From the NCBI GenBank assembly GCA_039707655.1, contig CM077665.1:290474205-290538204 (forward strand): 64,000 nt of DNA, read 5' to 3'. Positions 46,030 through 57,888 of this stretch are shown piece after piece. Source of the DNA: Elymus sibiricus. Taxonomy: Eukaryota; Streptophyta; Magnoliopsida; Poales; Poaceae. The translations under genes and the position numbers were made by a program. Position 1 is the first letter of the stretch, and each line of letters begins with the position of its first letter. Below the pieces are notes generated by a model. It saw only the letters and a list, made by a program, of their open reading frames with translations, made no database searches and was not told the origin of the DNA.

Positions 46030-47323
46030 CCAAAAATCATGGGGGGCCCTTCCGGGTGTGTAACGAACTTTGGCGCTTGCGCCCTTTTATTAGCACTCTC
46101 ATTATGTGTTACGGTCACTGCGTTACTATTAACCGAGAATTCCCTTTGGTCGTGGTTAGAGCACTTAGCCTGATGCATCCGCGGCGGCTTCTGCGGCGTG
46201 AGGTTTGGCAGTGGCGCCTTGTGAGCTAGTGGCACTTGGGGAGCTTGGGGAGGTTCCTCCTTCCTGCGAGTGAGGTGGTTTGGGGGGGGGGGGGGGGGGC
46301 TTTCGGCACTCTGCGTCTGCAGGGCCCGATCTCGTGCATGCCCCGCCACCGTTGGGGCGTCCGGATCACCAGGACGAGACCAAGGGGCGAGGCCTCGGCC
46401 GCCATTGGGGCGTCTGAATCACCATGACGAGACCAAGGGGCGGGCGAGGAGCCATGCGATCAGTGAGGCTCCAGAGGCGTGATGCTCAGGAGCCCCCTTT
46501 TGACGCTCAAGCGGCGCTCTACGTCGGCGGGGCCCGATCCCGTGCATGCCTCGACCACCGTTGGGGCGTCCGGATCACCAGGACGAGACCAAAGGGGCGA
46601 GGCCTCGACCACCATTGGGGCGTCCGGATCACCAGGACAAGACCAAAGAGCGAGCGAGGAGCCACGCGATTGGTGAGGCTCCTAGGGCGCAATGCTCAGG
46701 AACCTCCCTTGACGTTCCAGCGGCGACCAATCCTTTCTGTCGGTTCTTGTCCCAGGGGGCATGAGCCTCCAGGGGTTTTTAAGATAGCGCACCGAGCCGC
46801 GGCGGAGCCCCCGAGCGAGGGTGAGGCGGCGCGCGCCTGCTAGCTCGCTCGAGAGCGCCATGCAAGGACCAGGACGCCAAGGCCACGCAGGGAACATGAT
46901 GCTAAGGCCTTGGCGAGGTGTGCGCACCGTGCCAGTAGCCCCTGCTCGCGGGGCGTGGGAGGGAGAGGCTGGTAGGCGTTATCTCAGAGAAAGAAATTTC
47001 AAGGGAGAGGACTTCAAGAAGAAAAAATTCCCGCCCCTTTTCCTTTAAATAGAGTCGATAAATACCTCGGATTTTGTTCTAGGAAAACGGCAAAATTCAA
47101 ATACAAGAAAAGCAAAGAACAGCCGCGTCCGGCACCTTGGCTAGTCTTCGTCTTCCCCCAACGCGGAACATAGGGCATCCACGTTGCGTGGTCATAGTCA
47201 TTGGAGGACACTGTTGTCCACCAGCGCGGAGCATGGGGCTTCCACTTGGGCATGGGTGGGAGCCCCTCCGCATCCTCGGGGGGATCCGGGCGTATACAGC
47301 CCACTCATTATTACGTGAGAGTG
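46030..47323 (-). other. I 3' non-coding region with repeats and an 18-base G run
   Basis: It lies between the antisense ORF and the end of pol. It holds a homopolymer of 18 G (46282-46299), four copies of a 30-base word beginning TTGGGGCGTCCGG at 46352, 46405, 46561 and 46615, and two units related to the 63-base repeat of G (about 47150-47270). No gene is seen in 46740-47130. Confidence 0.65.
46318..46735 (-). repeat. Tandem repeat block of element I
   Basis: Two long units (46318-46510 and 46528-46725) each hold an internal duplication of about 53 bases. In reverse complement they match the 140-base units at 25425-25946 in G. Confidence 0.8.
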
Positions 47324-50300
47324 TCACGGGTAGAACTTGCGGAGGTGCTGGATGATCCAGGCATTCTGTATGGGGACTCCGTCCTCAGTCTCCAGACGCA
47401 CGGTGCCAGGTCTAGAGACGTGGGCGACCTTGAACGGGCCTTCCGACATGGGCGAGAGCTTGTGCAAGCCTTCCCTGGAAAGGACCCTCCTCAGGACGAG
47501 GTCTCCGACTTCGAGGGTCCTGGGGCGGATGTTGCGGCAATGGTAACGCCGCAGTGCCTGCTGGTACCTCGCAGCTCGGAGCGAGACTTGACGACGGGCC
47601 TCCTCACCGAGCATGAGGTCCGTCCCCCGCGAGGCATCCTGACGCCCCTCATCAAACACCAAACCCGCGGGGATCGGTGCTTGGCTTCGTGTGGAAGGAC
47701 GGCTTCGGCTCCGTAGACGAGGAAGAACGGGGTCTCGTCGGTGGGCTTAGTCGCGGTGGTACGAATAGACCACAACACGGACTGAAGCTCATCGACACAA
47801 CCCCTGCCACAGGCCTCAAGCTTCTTCCTGAAGCTCCTTGCCTTAAGGCCCCGTAGGACCTCCGCGTTGGCGCGCTCTGCCTGACCGTTGCTTCGCGGGT
47901 GTGCCACAGAGGCGTAGCATATCTACGTTCCAAGGTTAGCGCAATAGGTCCTGGAGAGGTTACTTGTGAACTACGAACCATTATCGGTGATGATGCGGTT
48001 GGGGACGCCGAAGCGGCTCATTCTGCCCTTGATGAACTTGACGGCCGATCCGGCGGGGATGGTGTGGACGGGCTCCACCTCCGCCCACTTGGTGAACTTG
48101 TCGATGGCGACGTAGAGGTAGCGGTACCCGCCTACTGCTCGTGGAAAGGGCCCCAGTATATACAGCCCCCAGACCACGAAGGGCCAGGAGAGCGGGATGG
48201 TCTGGAGACCCTGCGCGGGCTGATGAATCTGCTTGGCATAGAACTGGCAGGCCTCACAGGACCGGACCAGCTCGGTGGCGTCGTTGAGCGCTGTGGGCCA
48301 GTAGAAGCCGGTGCGGAACGCCTTCCCTACAAGGGTGCGTGACGAGGAGTGGTGTCCGCAGTCTCCTCGATGGATGTCGGCCACCAGCTCGCACCCCTGT
48401 TCTCTGGATACGCACCGCAATGCGACGTCATTCGGGCGCCTGCGGTACAGCTCATCGTCCTGTAGACAATAAGTTGTGGCCTGTTGTACCACACGCTCCG
48501 CGTCTTCCTCCTTTTCCGGTAGCGTGCCGTGAAGCAGGTACACCCTGAACTCCTGTGTCCAGTCGTCGACTTGGGGCTCCAGCGCTAGGAGCAGTCAGAC
48601 TCCTGAGGCCGGACCACACGTTGGAGCCCCTGAGGGTGGTGCTGGGGGTATCTCTTCACTCCGTGGTGCCTGATCCCCGGTTGATGGTGCCGCGAATGGC
48701 TTGAAGAGCCGCTCCTCGAAGACGCCTGGTTCCTGAGGCTCGCGGCACGACGCCCTCTTGGCGATGTCATTGGCCTCCTTGTTGCACCGCGCGGGATGTG
48801 CTGCAATTCCAAGCCCTGGAAACATTTTTCAATCTTACGTACCTCTTCCAAGTATGCTTCCATGTGCTAGTCCTTAGGCATATACTCCTTGTTGGAGAAG
48901 TTGACGAGGAGCTGGGAGTCACCCTTGATGGTGAGGCGCTGAATCCCCAAGGCGGCTGCGGCCTTGAGGCCGTCGAGTAAGCCCTCGTACTCCGCGATGT
49001 TGTTGGAGACCTTCTCACCACGCTGGAAACAGAGTTTTACGGCGTAGTAGAGCTTGTCCCCGGTCGGGGAGACGAGTACAACTCTGGCCCCTGCTCCCCT
49101 ACGCGCGAAGGCCCCATCGAAGTGCATGATCCAACCCTCAGGCGCCTCATCGCCGGGGGCAAGGGACTGGCCCTCATCCAGCCCCCGGTCGGGAGCGTCC
49201 GTCCATTCGGCTACAAAGTCCGCCAGGGCTGCCCCCTTGATGACCCTGGTCATGCTGAACTCTATATTGAAGGCTTGCAGCTCGATGTTCCATTCTGCCA
49301 CCCTCCCTGCTCCGATGGGGTTGCGCAGCAATTTCTCCAAGGGGTACGCAGAGACGACCTTGATGGGATGCCCTTGGAAGTAATGGCGTAGTTTCCTTGA
49401 GGCGACAAGAAGTGCGAGCAATAGCTTTTGTTGCATAGGGTAGCGCGAGCGCGCGTCCCGCAGCAAGGTACTGACGTAGTACACCGGATGCTCAACTAGG
49501 GAGAGGCCTTCCGCGTCGCCCCTCTCCGCTACGGGATCATGAGGCCCGGGTGCCTCGGGGGTCGCAGGGGCGGCTGGGGCCTCAGGAGCGTTGTCTTGAG
49601 GAGGTGAAGGCTCCTTGGCATCTTGTGAGTCACCTTGCTTCTTGCCCTGGGGCCCGCCTGTGCCTGAAGGCGTAGCGCGCGTGCCTGCACGCTCTCCCCT
49701 AACCGCCACTAGCGCAGCACTGGCGGAGTGCGAGGTGGCAGCCAGGTATAGCAGTAGGGATCCCGGGAGCGAGGTGCCACCATTACTGTTGGACTCATAA
49801 GGTACTGCTTGAGGTCCTCAAATGCCGCGTCTGCCTCCGGAGTCCATTCGAAGGGTCCCTTCCTCTTCATGAGCTTGAAGAATGGTAGTGCCCGCTCGCC
49901 AAGCTTCGAGATGAATCGTCCCAAGGAGGTCACGCAGCGCGCCAGCTTCTGCATTTCCTTGATGGTCTGAGGCGGACTCATCTTGCTTATAGCCTTGACC
50001 TTCTAAGGGTTTGCCTTGATCCCTCGGTGCGACACCAATAAACCGAGCAGTTTGCCCGACGGGACCCCGAAGACACACTTCTCGGGGTTGAGCCTCAGGT
50101 TCACCCACCTCAGGCTGGCGAACGTCTCCTCCAGGTCCTCGATCAAGGTCTTGGCTTCTCGCGACTTGACCATGATGTCGTCGACGCAGGCTTCTGCATT
50201 CCTCCCGAGCTGCTGCCCCAGGGCGATGTGCATCAGCCGCTGGAAGGTTGCGCCAGCGTTCCGTAGCCCGAAGGGCTTGCATGTGTAGGAGAACACACCG

Positions 50301-51643
50301 CACGTGGTGAGGAAAGCTGTCGTCTCAATGTCTTCCATCGCCATCTTGATATGATGGTAGCCCGAGAAAGCATCTAGGAAGCATAAAAGGTCACACTCAG
50401 CAGTGGAGTCCACACTCTGGTCGATGAGCGGCAGCGGGAACGGGTCCTGGGGGCAGGCCTTGTTGAGGTTTGTGAAGTCGACGCACATGCGCTCCTTCCC
50501 ACACTTCTTTGGGATGACTACCGGGTTGGCGAGCCACTCTGGGTACTGCACCTCCCGGATAACTCCGGCCTCCTTCAGCTTGCCAACCTCTTGGGCGATG
50601 AACGCCTACTTCTCTTGAGCCTGCCTCCTCGCCTTTTGCTTCACTGGGCGTGCATTGGGACATACCATGAGGTGGTGCTCGATCACATCCCTTGGGACCC
50701 CCACTAGGTCAGAAGCGTTCCACGCGAACGCATCTTTAGTCGCGCGGAGGAAGGCTACCAACGCCTCTTCCTGCTCCTGAGGCAGGCCAGCACCGATGGT
50801 GAAGGTAAGACCAGGATTCTCGTCGTCTACGGGCACCTGTTTGGTCTCAGCCCGGTTCTGAGAGAACAACTGCTTCTTCTTCACTGGCGCGACGTCGACG
50901 ACGTCCCCAGTGCCCTCCGAGGCCTGCGTGGCGTCGCTAGCGTTGGGGCGCGCCGTGGCCGCTGATTTGTAGGCGAGCTTGAGCGCGTGGGCTGCGTCCT
51001 TGGCGTCTCCTACGACGGAGAGGATGCCACTGCTCCTAGGCATCTTGATGACGTTGTAGCCCGGGTGCATTGCCGCCATGAACTGGCCGAGGGCAGGGTC
51101 GCCAAGTATCGTGTTGTAAGGGAGGTGGATGTGGGCGACATCGAAGTCGATCTGCTTGGTGCGGTAGTTGGAGCGGGTGCCGAAGGTGACGGGGAGGCGC
51201 ACCCACCCAAAGGGGGCGATGGAGCCCCCGGCCACCCCAGAGAAGGGCCTTGAAGGTGCGTGCTGGCTTTGGGGCACCTATAGCGCGTTGAAGGTCTCCA
51301 CGGAGAGGACGTTGAGGCCGGCCCCGCCGTCTATGAGGGTCCTGGTGACAGCCACGCAGTTTATGGTTGGTGTGCACACCATGGGGAGCGTACCGGCAGC
51401 AGCCGTTGTTCCAGGGTGGTCGTCGGGGCCGAAGGTGATGTCGATCTCCGGCCACGTTTGATCTTGCGAGGTCTCGGACCGTGGCCGAATCGCGTTTGCC
51501 TAGCGGAGGAACTGCTTGACTTGGCGGTTGGAGGCGGGCGCCTGCGATCTGCCAAGGATGCAAGTGACCGCAGGGTCGACCTCGCGAACCAAGGCGCCAC
51601 CGCGCGCCAAGGGCTGCCCGGCCTCGGGGGTCGCGTCGGCCAT
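47324..51643 (-). pseudogene. gag-pol of element I: gag remnant, protease, RT, RNase H, integrase
   Basis: It starts at ATG 51643 (MADATPEAGQ). About 50 gag codons remain, then the frame jumps to gag-tail-like sequence, so the gag core and zinc knuckle are deleted. The protease site is LIDGGAGLNVLS (about 51340). RT has MCVDFTNLNKACP, FLDAFSGYHHIKM, KPFGLRNAGATFQRLM and CVDD instead of YVDD (50188-50177). RNase H has HFDGAFARRGAGA, NNIAEYEGLL and IKGDSQLLV. Integrase has an HHCC-type zinc site (about 48360-48230), a core in which the first catalytic Asp is Tyr (48162-48160), then ITDNGS and HPRSNGQAE, and a GPF/chromo-type tail ending RKFYP. In-frame stops: 51500, 51278, 50606, 50003, 48867, 47971 and at least one more before 47907. 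Frameshifts occur near 49760 and 48790. The copy is dead. Confidence 0.85.
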
Positions 51644-51700
51644 GGAGCCGGTGAATCGGGTCCTGACTGCAGCCGCAGATGGGGAAGCTTCGACACGCCC

Positions 51701-51718
51701 CCTACCTGGCGCGCCAAA
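51701..51718 (-). other. Primer-binding-type site of I
   Basis: On minus it reads TTTGGCGCGCCAGGTAGG immediately after the 5' LTR, identical over its core to that of O, although the LTRs of the two elements differ. Confidence 0.7.
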
Positions 51719-52574
51719 TGTCGGATTTCGGGCTCCGCAAAAACCCTAAGGAGTTCGAACCCAGGGGCGTGTGCGAAGATCCCCAACAGCTTCACACCCC
51801 CCCCTCCCAAGCTCACAACGCGATAACCCCGCTCGATGGCGAGGACGAAGATAACACACGAGAGTTTACCCAGGTTCGGGCTGCTGCGAAGCGTAAAACC
51901 CTAATCCTGCCTTTGGTGGATTGCCTCACAAGGAGGTTTGTGGATGAACTAGTACAGTGGTGAGTTGTCTCACGAGTGCCTTCGAGTGGATCCGGATCCC
52001 CCTCTACGGAGCAGCCTATCCTCTATTTATAGCGGCCCGGGTCCTCTCCCATTATCGCAATGGCGGGAAGGGATCCCACAACGGCAAAATTCGAAGGGGG
52101 ACAGGAGGTACATCTTATCCTGACGAAGGTGGTCTTCGCCTGCAAAGTAGTCGATGGTGATGCAGAGGTGGGCTCGCCGATGACGTCCGTCCTGCGGGGC
52201 TCATGGTCTTGGTCTTGTTGCACCGGAAGGGAAACCTTTGGGGGACGCTTTGGGAACCTGCGTGCGCTCCTGCCTCCTTTGCACGAAAGAGGAAGTTGTC
52301 CCCTCTGGCATGCTAGCGCCCGCCTGGCCTGGCTGGCGTCACCCTTGGCCTCCCGAGGCCGAGCATTGCATAGAGATCTCCGCCGCTCGGGAGGAGGCCT
52401 AGGGAGGCTTATTCTCTCGCGGGTCTTGGCGCTGTTTCCCTCGCGAGCTCGGGGCTCTCGCGAGGGCCTCGTGCTCAGTGAGGGCACGTTGGGCCGTACT
52501 TGGCTGTCGAAGTGGGCCACGCCCTGGGCCGCAGGCAGGCAAGTCTGGGTACACCCATTCCCAGGACGCCGACA
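51719..52574 (-). repeat. I 5' LTR (856 bp)
   Basis: It starts TGTCGGATTTCGGG and ends CAGGACGCCGACA in plus reading, with canonical TG...CA termini. A minus-strand TATA box is at 52023-52031. It is followed by the GTAGC duplication. Confidence 0.92.
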
Positions 52575-52579
52575 GTAGC

Positions 52580-52673
52580 AGCTTTCCCCGGCAGGCTTAA
52601 GCCATCGGGTCGGAGGCTTATCGTCCGTGCACAAGCAGGGGGAAATATACACCCCTATTTGTGTACCCCGACA
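52580..52673 (-). repeat. O 5' LTR, second part
   Basis: It continues the LTR broken at 44284 and matches 347-440 near the left edge (CAGCTTTCCCCGGCAGGC to CCCCGACA). Confidence 0.85.
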
Positions 52674-52852
52674 CATGTCTTTTGGCGGCGAATATTTGGG
52701 CGGTGGGGCGGTGATTTGGGTGGAAGGTGTCGTGCCGGCGGTCAGGGCATGTAGAATGAAGGAGGGGGTGGGGGAGGGGTATGGGGGAGGCGTGGATTAC
52801 CTGACTAGATGGAGGAGGCCGAGCAATAGGAAGGAGCGTCACCGGCGAGGAG
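52674..52852. other. Unassigned 179-base remnant between O and M
   Basis: GC-rich, not similar to any element in the window. It begins with CATGT, the likely target duplication of O. It could be a scrap of low-copy host DNA or of another element. No gene can be supported. Confidence 0.4.
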
Positions 52853-54462
52853 TGATGTACAAGCGCAGAGTTTTGTAGGACATTAGCAATTTTCCCTCAA
52901 GTGGATGACCTAAGGTTTATCAATACATGTGAGGTGTAGGATGAAGATGGTCTCTCTCAAACAACCATGCAATCAAATACAAGAAATCTCTTGTGTCCCC
53001 AACCCACCCAATACAATGGCAAATGTACAGGTGCACTAGTTTGGCGAAGAGATGGTGATACAAGCGCAATATGGATGGTAGATATATGTTTTTGTAATCT
53101 GAAAATATAAAAACTGCAATGTAGCAAGTGGCAAACAATGAGCTAAACGTTATATAAATGCTTGAAATAAGGCCTAAGGTTCGTACTTTCACTAGTGCAA
53201 TCTCTCAACAACGCTAACATAATAGAATCATATGATCATCCCTCAATGTGCAAAAAAGAATTACTCCAAATTTAATATCTAGTAGAGAACATGAGATGAA
53301 ATTGTTGTAGGTAGTAAGAACCACCTCAAAGTTACCCTTTCCGATCAATCTATTGGGCTATTCCAATAGGTGTCAGAAACAGCCCTAGATTTCATACTAA
53401 AATAACACCAATGATACATATCAATCAACCCTAATGTCACCTAGATACTCCAATATCACCTCAAGTATCCGTGGGTTAACTATTCGACATGCATCAAACA
53501 ATTTCAGATTCATCATATTCAATCCAACACAAAGAACTTCAAATAGTAACCCAAGATTTCTATCGGAGAAGCTAGGACAAGAACGAACAATCAACCCCTA
53601 TGCATATATCCCCAAGGTCACGGAATCCGCAAGTTGATGCCATAACATATATCAAGTGAATCAATAGAATACCCCATTGTCACCATGGGTATCCACATGC
53701 AAGACATACATCAAGTGATCTCAAATCCAATATTCAATCTAGCATAACAAAATCTCAAAGGGAAAGATTCAATTCATCACAACAAGACAGCAAGGGAAGA
53801 ACACCATATTATGCAACTATATTAACAAAGCTAGTGATACATCAAGATCGTGCCATCTCAACAACACGAGAGAGAGAGATTAAACACATAGCTACTGGTA
53901 CAAACCCTCAGCCCCGAGGGTGAACTACTCCCTCCTCGTCATGGCCTCAGCCAGGATGATGAAGATGGACACCGGTGATGATTTCCCCTCTCTGGCAGGG
54001 TATTGGAAAGGCTCCAGATGGGTTTTTCTTCGATTTAGAGAGTTGTGGCAGCAGAGCGGAAGTTCTCAGTTAACTTTCGAGGGTTTCTGGATTTATAGGG
54101 TTTTTCAGCGTTGGAATCACGTCAGCCGGAGCCACATGGGCCCCACAAGCTAACAGGGCGCGCCCAGGGGTGGGTGCGCCCTGTTGCCTTGTGGCCCATA
54201 GGTGGCTCCCCTTCGGTGTTTCTTCGCTCCATCATTTCTCATTTTCTCCAGAAAAAATCATAAAAAAGTTTCGGGCGATTCCGAGAACTTTTATTTTTTG
54301 CACAAAAAACAACACCACGGTAATTTTGCTGAAAATAGAGTCATCCTGGATTAGTTCTAAATAAATCATGTAAAGTGCATCAAAACCATATAAAAGTATT
54401 GTAAACATAGGCAAATATGGCATGAATTCTTCATAAATTATCTATACATTGGAGACGTATCA
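52853..54462 (-). repeat. M 3' LTR (1610 bp)
   Basis: Termini are TGATGT and ACGTATCA in plus reading (TG...CA). It contains a GC-rich block with a mirrored GGGCGCGCCC-type palindrome (54157-54175) and a minus TATA-like word (CTATAAATCC, about 54090-54100) ahead of the leader. There is no coding potential. The right LTR partner is not in the window. Confidence 0.75.
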
Positions 54463-57400
54463 TCATCCCCAAGCTTAATTCCTACTCATCCTCGAGTAGG
54501 TAATGATAAAAGAAGTAATTTATGAAGTGTGAATGCTAGCATAGTATATAAGTTTGATCAATGATAATTCCAATCACTTTTTCTAGCATCATAAACAACA
54601 ACTCTTTTCTCATAAAACTTCTCATGATCAAGTAGCAATCAATTCACATGACATGGTCCAAACAATGCATTCTCTTGAAACTTAACGACCTATGTTCTTA
54701 GTTACCAAAAAATTTCAATGCATCATCAAGTCTAAGTAATAGCTCCACATACTCAATTATTATATAGTCTTCTATGTTTTCTAATACTCAAAGCATATTT
54801 TTAGAACAAACAACATCCATCGAACACGAAAGATAAGGGCTTAATGTTTCACCTCCTAACATACTTATCATGAAGATAATTGTCAACAATAATGAATGAT
54901 GATCAAATATATTTGACTGGATATATTTGTTTGGATCTTTCCCCACCACATGATGCTTGCCAACTAGTAGATTGACATTGGAATAAGAAGTTGACTCAAT
55001 ATGAAAAGTAAATAACATAAAAGTAAATAGATTGTCCCTTCGCAGAGGGAAGCAGGGATTTCCAGAGGTGCCGGAGCTCATTGTTTAAAACAGAGATGAA
55101 TATGTAATTTTGAGTGGTATACTTTTCCTATCAACGTCACAACAGAATTTTCAATATCTTCCATGCTAAATACATTAGTGGCGTTTCCCAAACAAAATTG
55201 AAATTTTACTTCCCCTCCACCATTCAAACACATTCCATGGCTGGCAAAATCCATGGTTGCCCTACAAACAATCAACTTTCTAGGGGGAGTTCTTGTTTAT
55301 TTATTTTTGTATTATGCAGGACTGGGCATCCTTTTTACCAGACTCTCTCATGCAATGACAAGTGAATAAACACTCATCTTGAGAACAACCCTCTTACAAT
55401 GGAAGATAATGAACGCCCCGTCTTTCCATGAGCGGTACGAGCACACAAAACGGATGTTTATTTGAATGTTTAGGGGTGGCATACGCAAATTTACTTGGAA
55501 TGGCAATGAAATACCATATATGGTAGGTATGGTGGACTCTCATGGAAGAGACTTGGCTCAAGGATTTGGATGCACAAGTAGTATATCTACTTAGTATGGA
55601 GTTTGGGCTAGCAAAAGGTTCTAAACAAGCACCACATGTTGGAGGATCCATAACCATATAACTTCTATGCAAATATACCCAAACATAACCATTATGTTGT
55701 CTACCTTGTCCAACTTCAACTATTTGATCAAGGTTGAAAATAATTAATGAGTATTCACAATCATAAAATATTGTCAAGATAATATATTTGTATGTGAAAG
55801 TTCTCTTTCTTATATTAATCATTCATGAATTCCTTGTATGACCAATATTGTGATTGTCAAACTTCAATAGATTTTACTTTCTAAACCAAATGTGAAACTA
55901 CTACTAAGCATAAAGCACATTGATAATTTCATATTTATGATATTCAATTCATTCAACATTTTCTCTTAGGATATTAGTGAAGCACAAGAGTGAACATCAA
56001 ACTACTCGCAGAAAGATATAATTGAAGATCAATGAGTAGTCAAACAATTAATTAGCTATGAAACGAATCTATCTCAATAAATATTTTCAGATCTGAGATT
56101 TATTTAAAACAGCAAACTAAACAAAAAATGGAACTCCAAGAATAGCACATATCATGTGAACTAATAAAAATTCAGTCTCAACATAGGTTAACCAATAGTT
56201 GACGAAGAGAGGTGGGATGCGTAGCATCCCCAAGCTTAGATTCTTGAGAATTCTTGTAATATTGTATGTGGGTGCCTTGGTCATCCCCAAGCTTGAAATT
56301 TTGTATCTTGTTCAATCCTCTCATGTCCCGGTTTCACCTAGTTCTCAAAAACTTCATCCGCACAAAACTTGAAAAGACCTAGTGAGATAGGTTAGTGCAC
56401 ATAAGAATAACTAAACTTTTTATGTACTGCCAAAACAAGTTGGATAATAATTGTCAAACATTATCTACTATATACAATCATTTCCACAATTTATATCAAC
56501 CAATATAAGTCATGAAAACTATAGGAGAAGTAGATAACAAAACTATGATAGCAATCTATCTAAACAGAACAGTCGGTAGCAATTAATTTACAAGTGTACT
56601 TATCTATGTCCAAAAATCAGGACAATTTAGCACATGATTAAAACTTTATATTAAAATACTATGTAAAAATTTCAGAAACTTTAGACGTTCCAGTAAAATA
56701 TGAAAATTCAAACACTACAGCAAAAGTTTCTATTTTTACACAACACACATCAAATATGTAATTCAAACATCGTAGAAGGCAATTCTTGGAAATATTTATT
56801 GGAAAACAAGATTATAAATAACAGCAAGCAAAGTTTAACAAAATAAAATGACGCTCCAAGCAAAACTCATATCATGTGACGAATAAAAATATAGCTCTAA
56901 GTAAGATATACTGATAGTGTTGAAGACGAAAGAGGGGAAGCCTTCCGGGGCATCCCCAAGCTTAGGGTCTTACCACTCCTTATTCTCCTCATATCGGTGC
57001 CATACCCAAAACTTGAAAACTTCAATCACACAAAATTTAACGGAACTTCGTGAGATGGGTTAGTGTAACAAAGATGGATCATTCACTTAGGTACTGTGAA
57101 TACAAGATTCATAATTGTTCTCAAATAATACCTACTATATTATATCATTACCATAATATATACCACTAAATATAAGCTATGGAAACACTAAAACAAGCAA
57201 ACTATGCATGCAAAACAGAATCTGTCAAAAAACAGAACAGTCTGTGAAGATCTGAATGAAATCCATATTTCCCTATCTCTAAATATTCTGAAAAATTAGG
57301 ACAAAGTAGAGAATTTGCTTATAAAAGCTGTGTAAAATTTTTGTAAATTTTTTAATCTCCAGTAAAATCATAGAAATTCTGCACTGGACGTAAAAGTTTC

Positions 57401-57888
57401 TGTTTTTGCACAGAATTAAACTAACAAGTATCCACACTATCCCAAAGGCTTTACTTGGCATATTATTGAAATAAAACGCACAAAACATGATCACTACAGT
57501 GGCTTAATCATGTGAAAACACGAAAACAGAAATTATAAGTGTTTGGTTGTCTCCCAACAAGCGCTTCTCTTTAAAGCCTTTTAGCTAGGCATGATGATTT
57601 CAATGATGCTCACATAAGAATAGTAATTGAAATATGCAAGAGAGCATCATGATGACATGGCAAGCATATTTATGTCTAACCCACTTTATATACAAAGGGA
57701 TTTTGTGAGAAAACAATTTATGGGAATAAGAATCGTCTTGCATTGGAAGTCAAAACAAGCATATCTTCAACATTTTCAACACATAGGGAGGAAACATGAT
57801 ATTATTGCAATTCCTACAAGCTTGTGTTCCTCCCTCATAATAATTTTTAGTAGGATCATGAAGGAATTCAACAATATAACTATCACAT
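54463..57888 (-). other. M 3' interior, non-coding, with repeated polypurine-like motif
   Basis: AT-rich, no gene. The word CATCCCCAAGCTT occurs next to the LTR (54464) and again at 56224, 56282 and 56951. On minus this is a polypurine-like AAGCTTGGGGATG. Two diverged copies of a block of about 720 bases (roughly 56040-56800 and 56800-57480) are recognisable by shared stretches such as the one around CAGTAAAAT and AAAGTTTCT. Confidence 0.65.

Larger units (their letters stand above)
44285..52574 (-). mobile_element. Element I: Gypsy LTR retrotransposon inserted in O's LTR
   Basis: Left LTR 44285-45132 (3' LTR), interior 45133-51718, right LTR 51719-52574 (5' LTR). The perfect duplication GTAGC is at 44280-44284 and 52575-52579. 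The primer-type site adjoins the right LTR, giving minus polarity. The interior has a gag remnant, protease, RT, RNase H and integrase with several stops and two frameshifts, then repeats, then an antisense B3-like ORF. The 3' LTR has lost the canonical termini (TATCGG... and ...CGAGA instead of TG...CA). It is collinear with G. Confidence 0.92.
1..52673 (-). mobile_element. Element O: nested host Gypsy-type LTR retrotransposon (left LTR truncated by window)
   Basis: The left LTR (1-440) matches the right LTR (43409-44284 plus 52580-52673). Both end in CCCCGACA. Polarity is minus, because a primer-binding-type sequence abuts the inner edge of the right LTR and the TATA box reads on the minus strand. 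Its interior is split by G with its nested guests and its right LTR is split by element I. The only coding content I can assign to O is an antisense gene (exon at 839, remainder 40305-42073). No gag or pol of its own is visible, so it looks non-autonomous or deleted. The expected duplication base-pairs on the right would be CATGT (52674-52678); the left copy is outside the window. Confidence 0.75.
52853..57888 (-). mobile_element. Element M: 3' LTR and 3' interior of a Gypsy-type element (possibly Sabrina-like)
   Basis: The LTR at 52853-54462 ends (plus reading) in GGAGACGTATCA. Read on minus it starts TGATACGTCTCCAATG, an LTR start I recall as common in Triticeae. The interior 54463-57888 is non-coding 3' region. 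The 5' part is beyond H and F, outside the window. The family name is a recollection only. Confidence 0.7.

Noticed and set aside
47899..48548. Plus-strand open frames across integrase and RT of I (for example 47899-48342, 49122-49391, 50403-50618)
   Set aside because: These are complementary-strand shadows of pol and lack domains.
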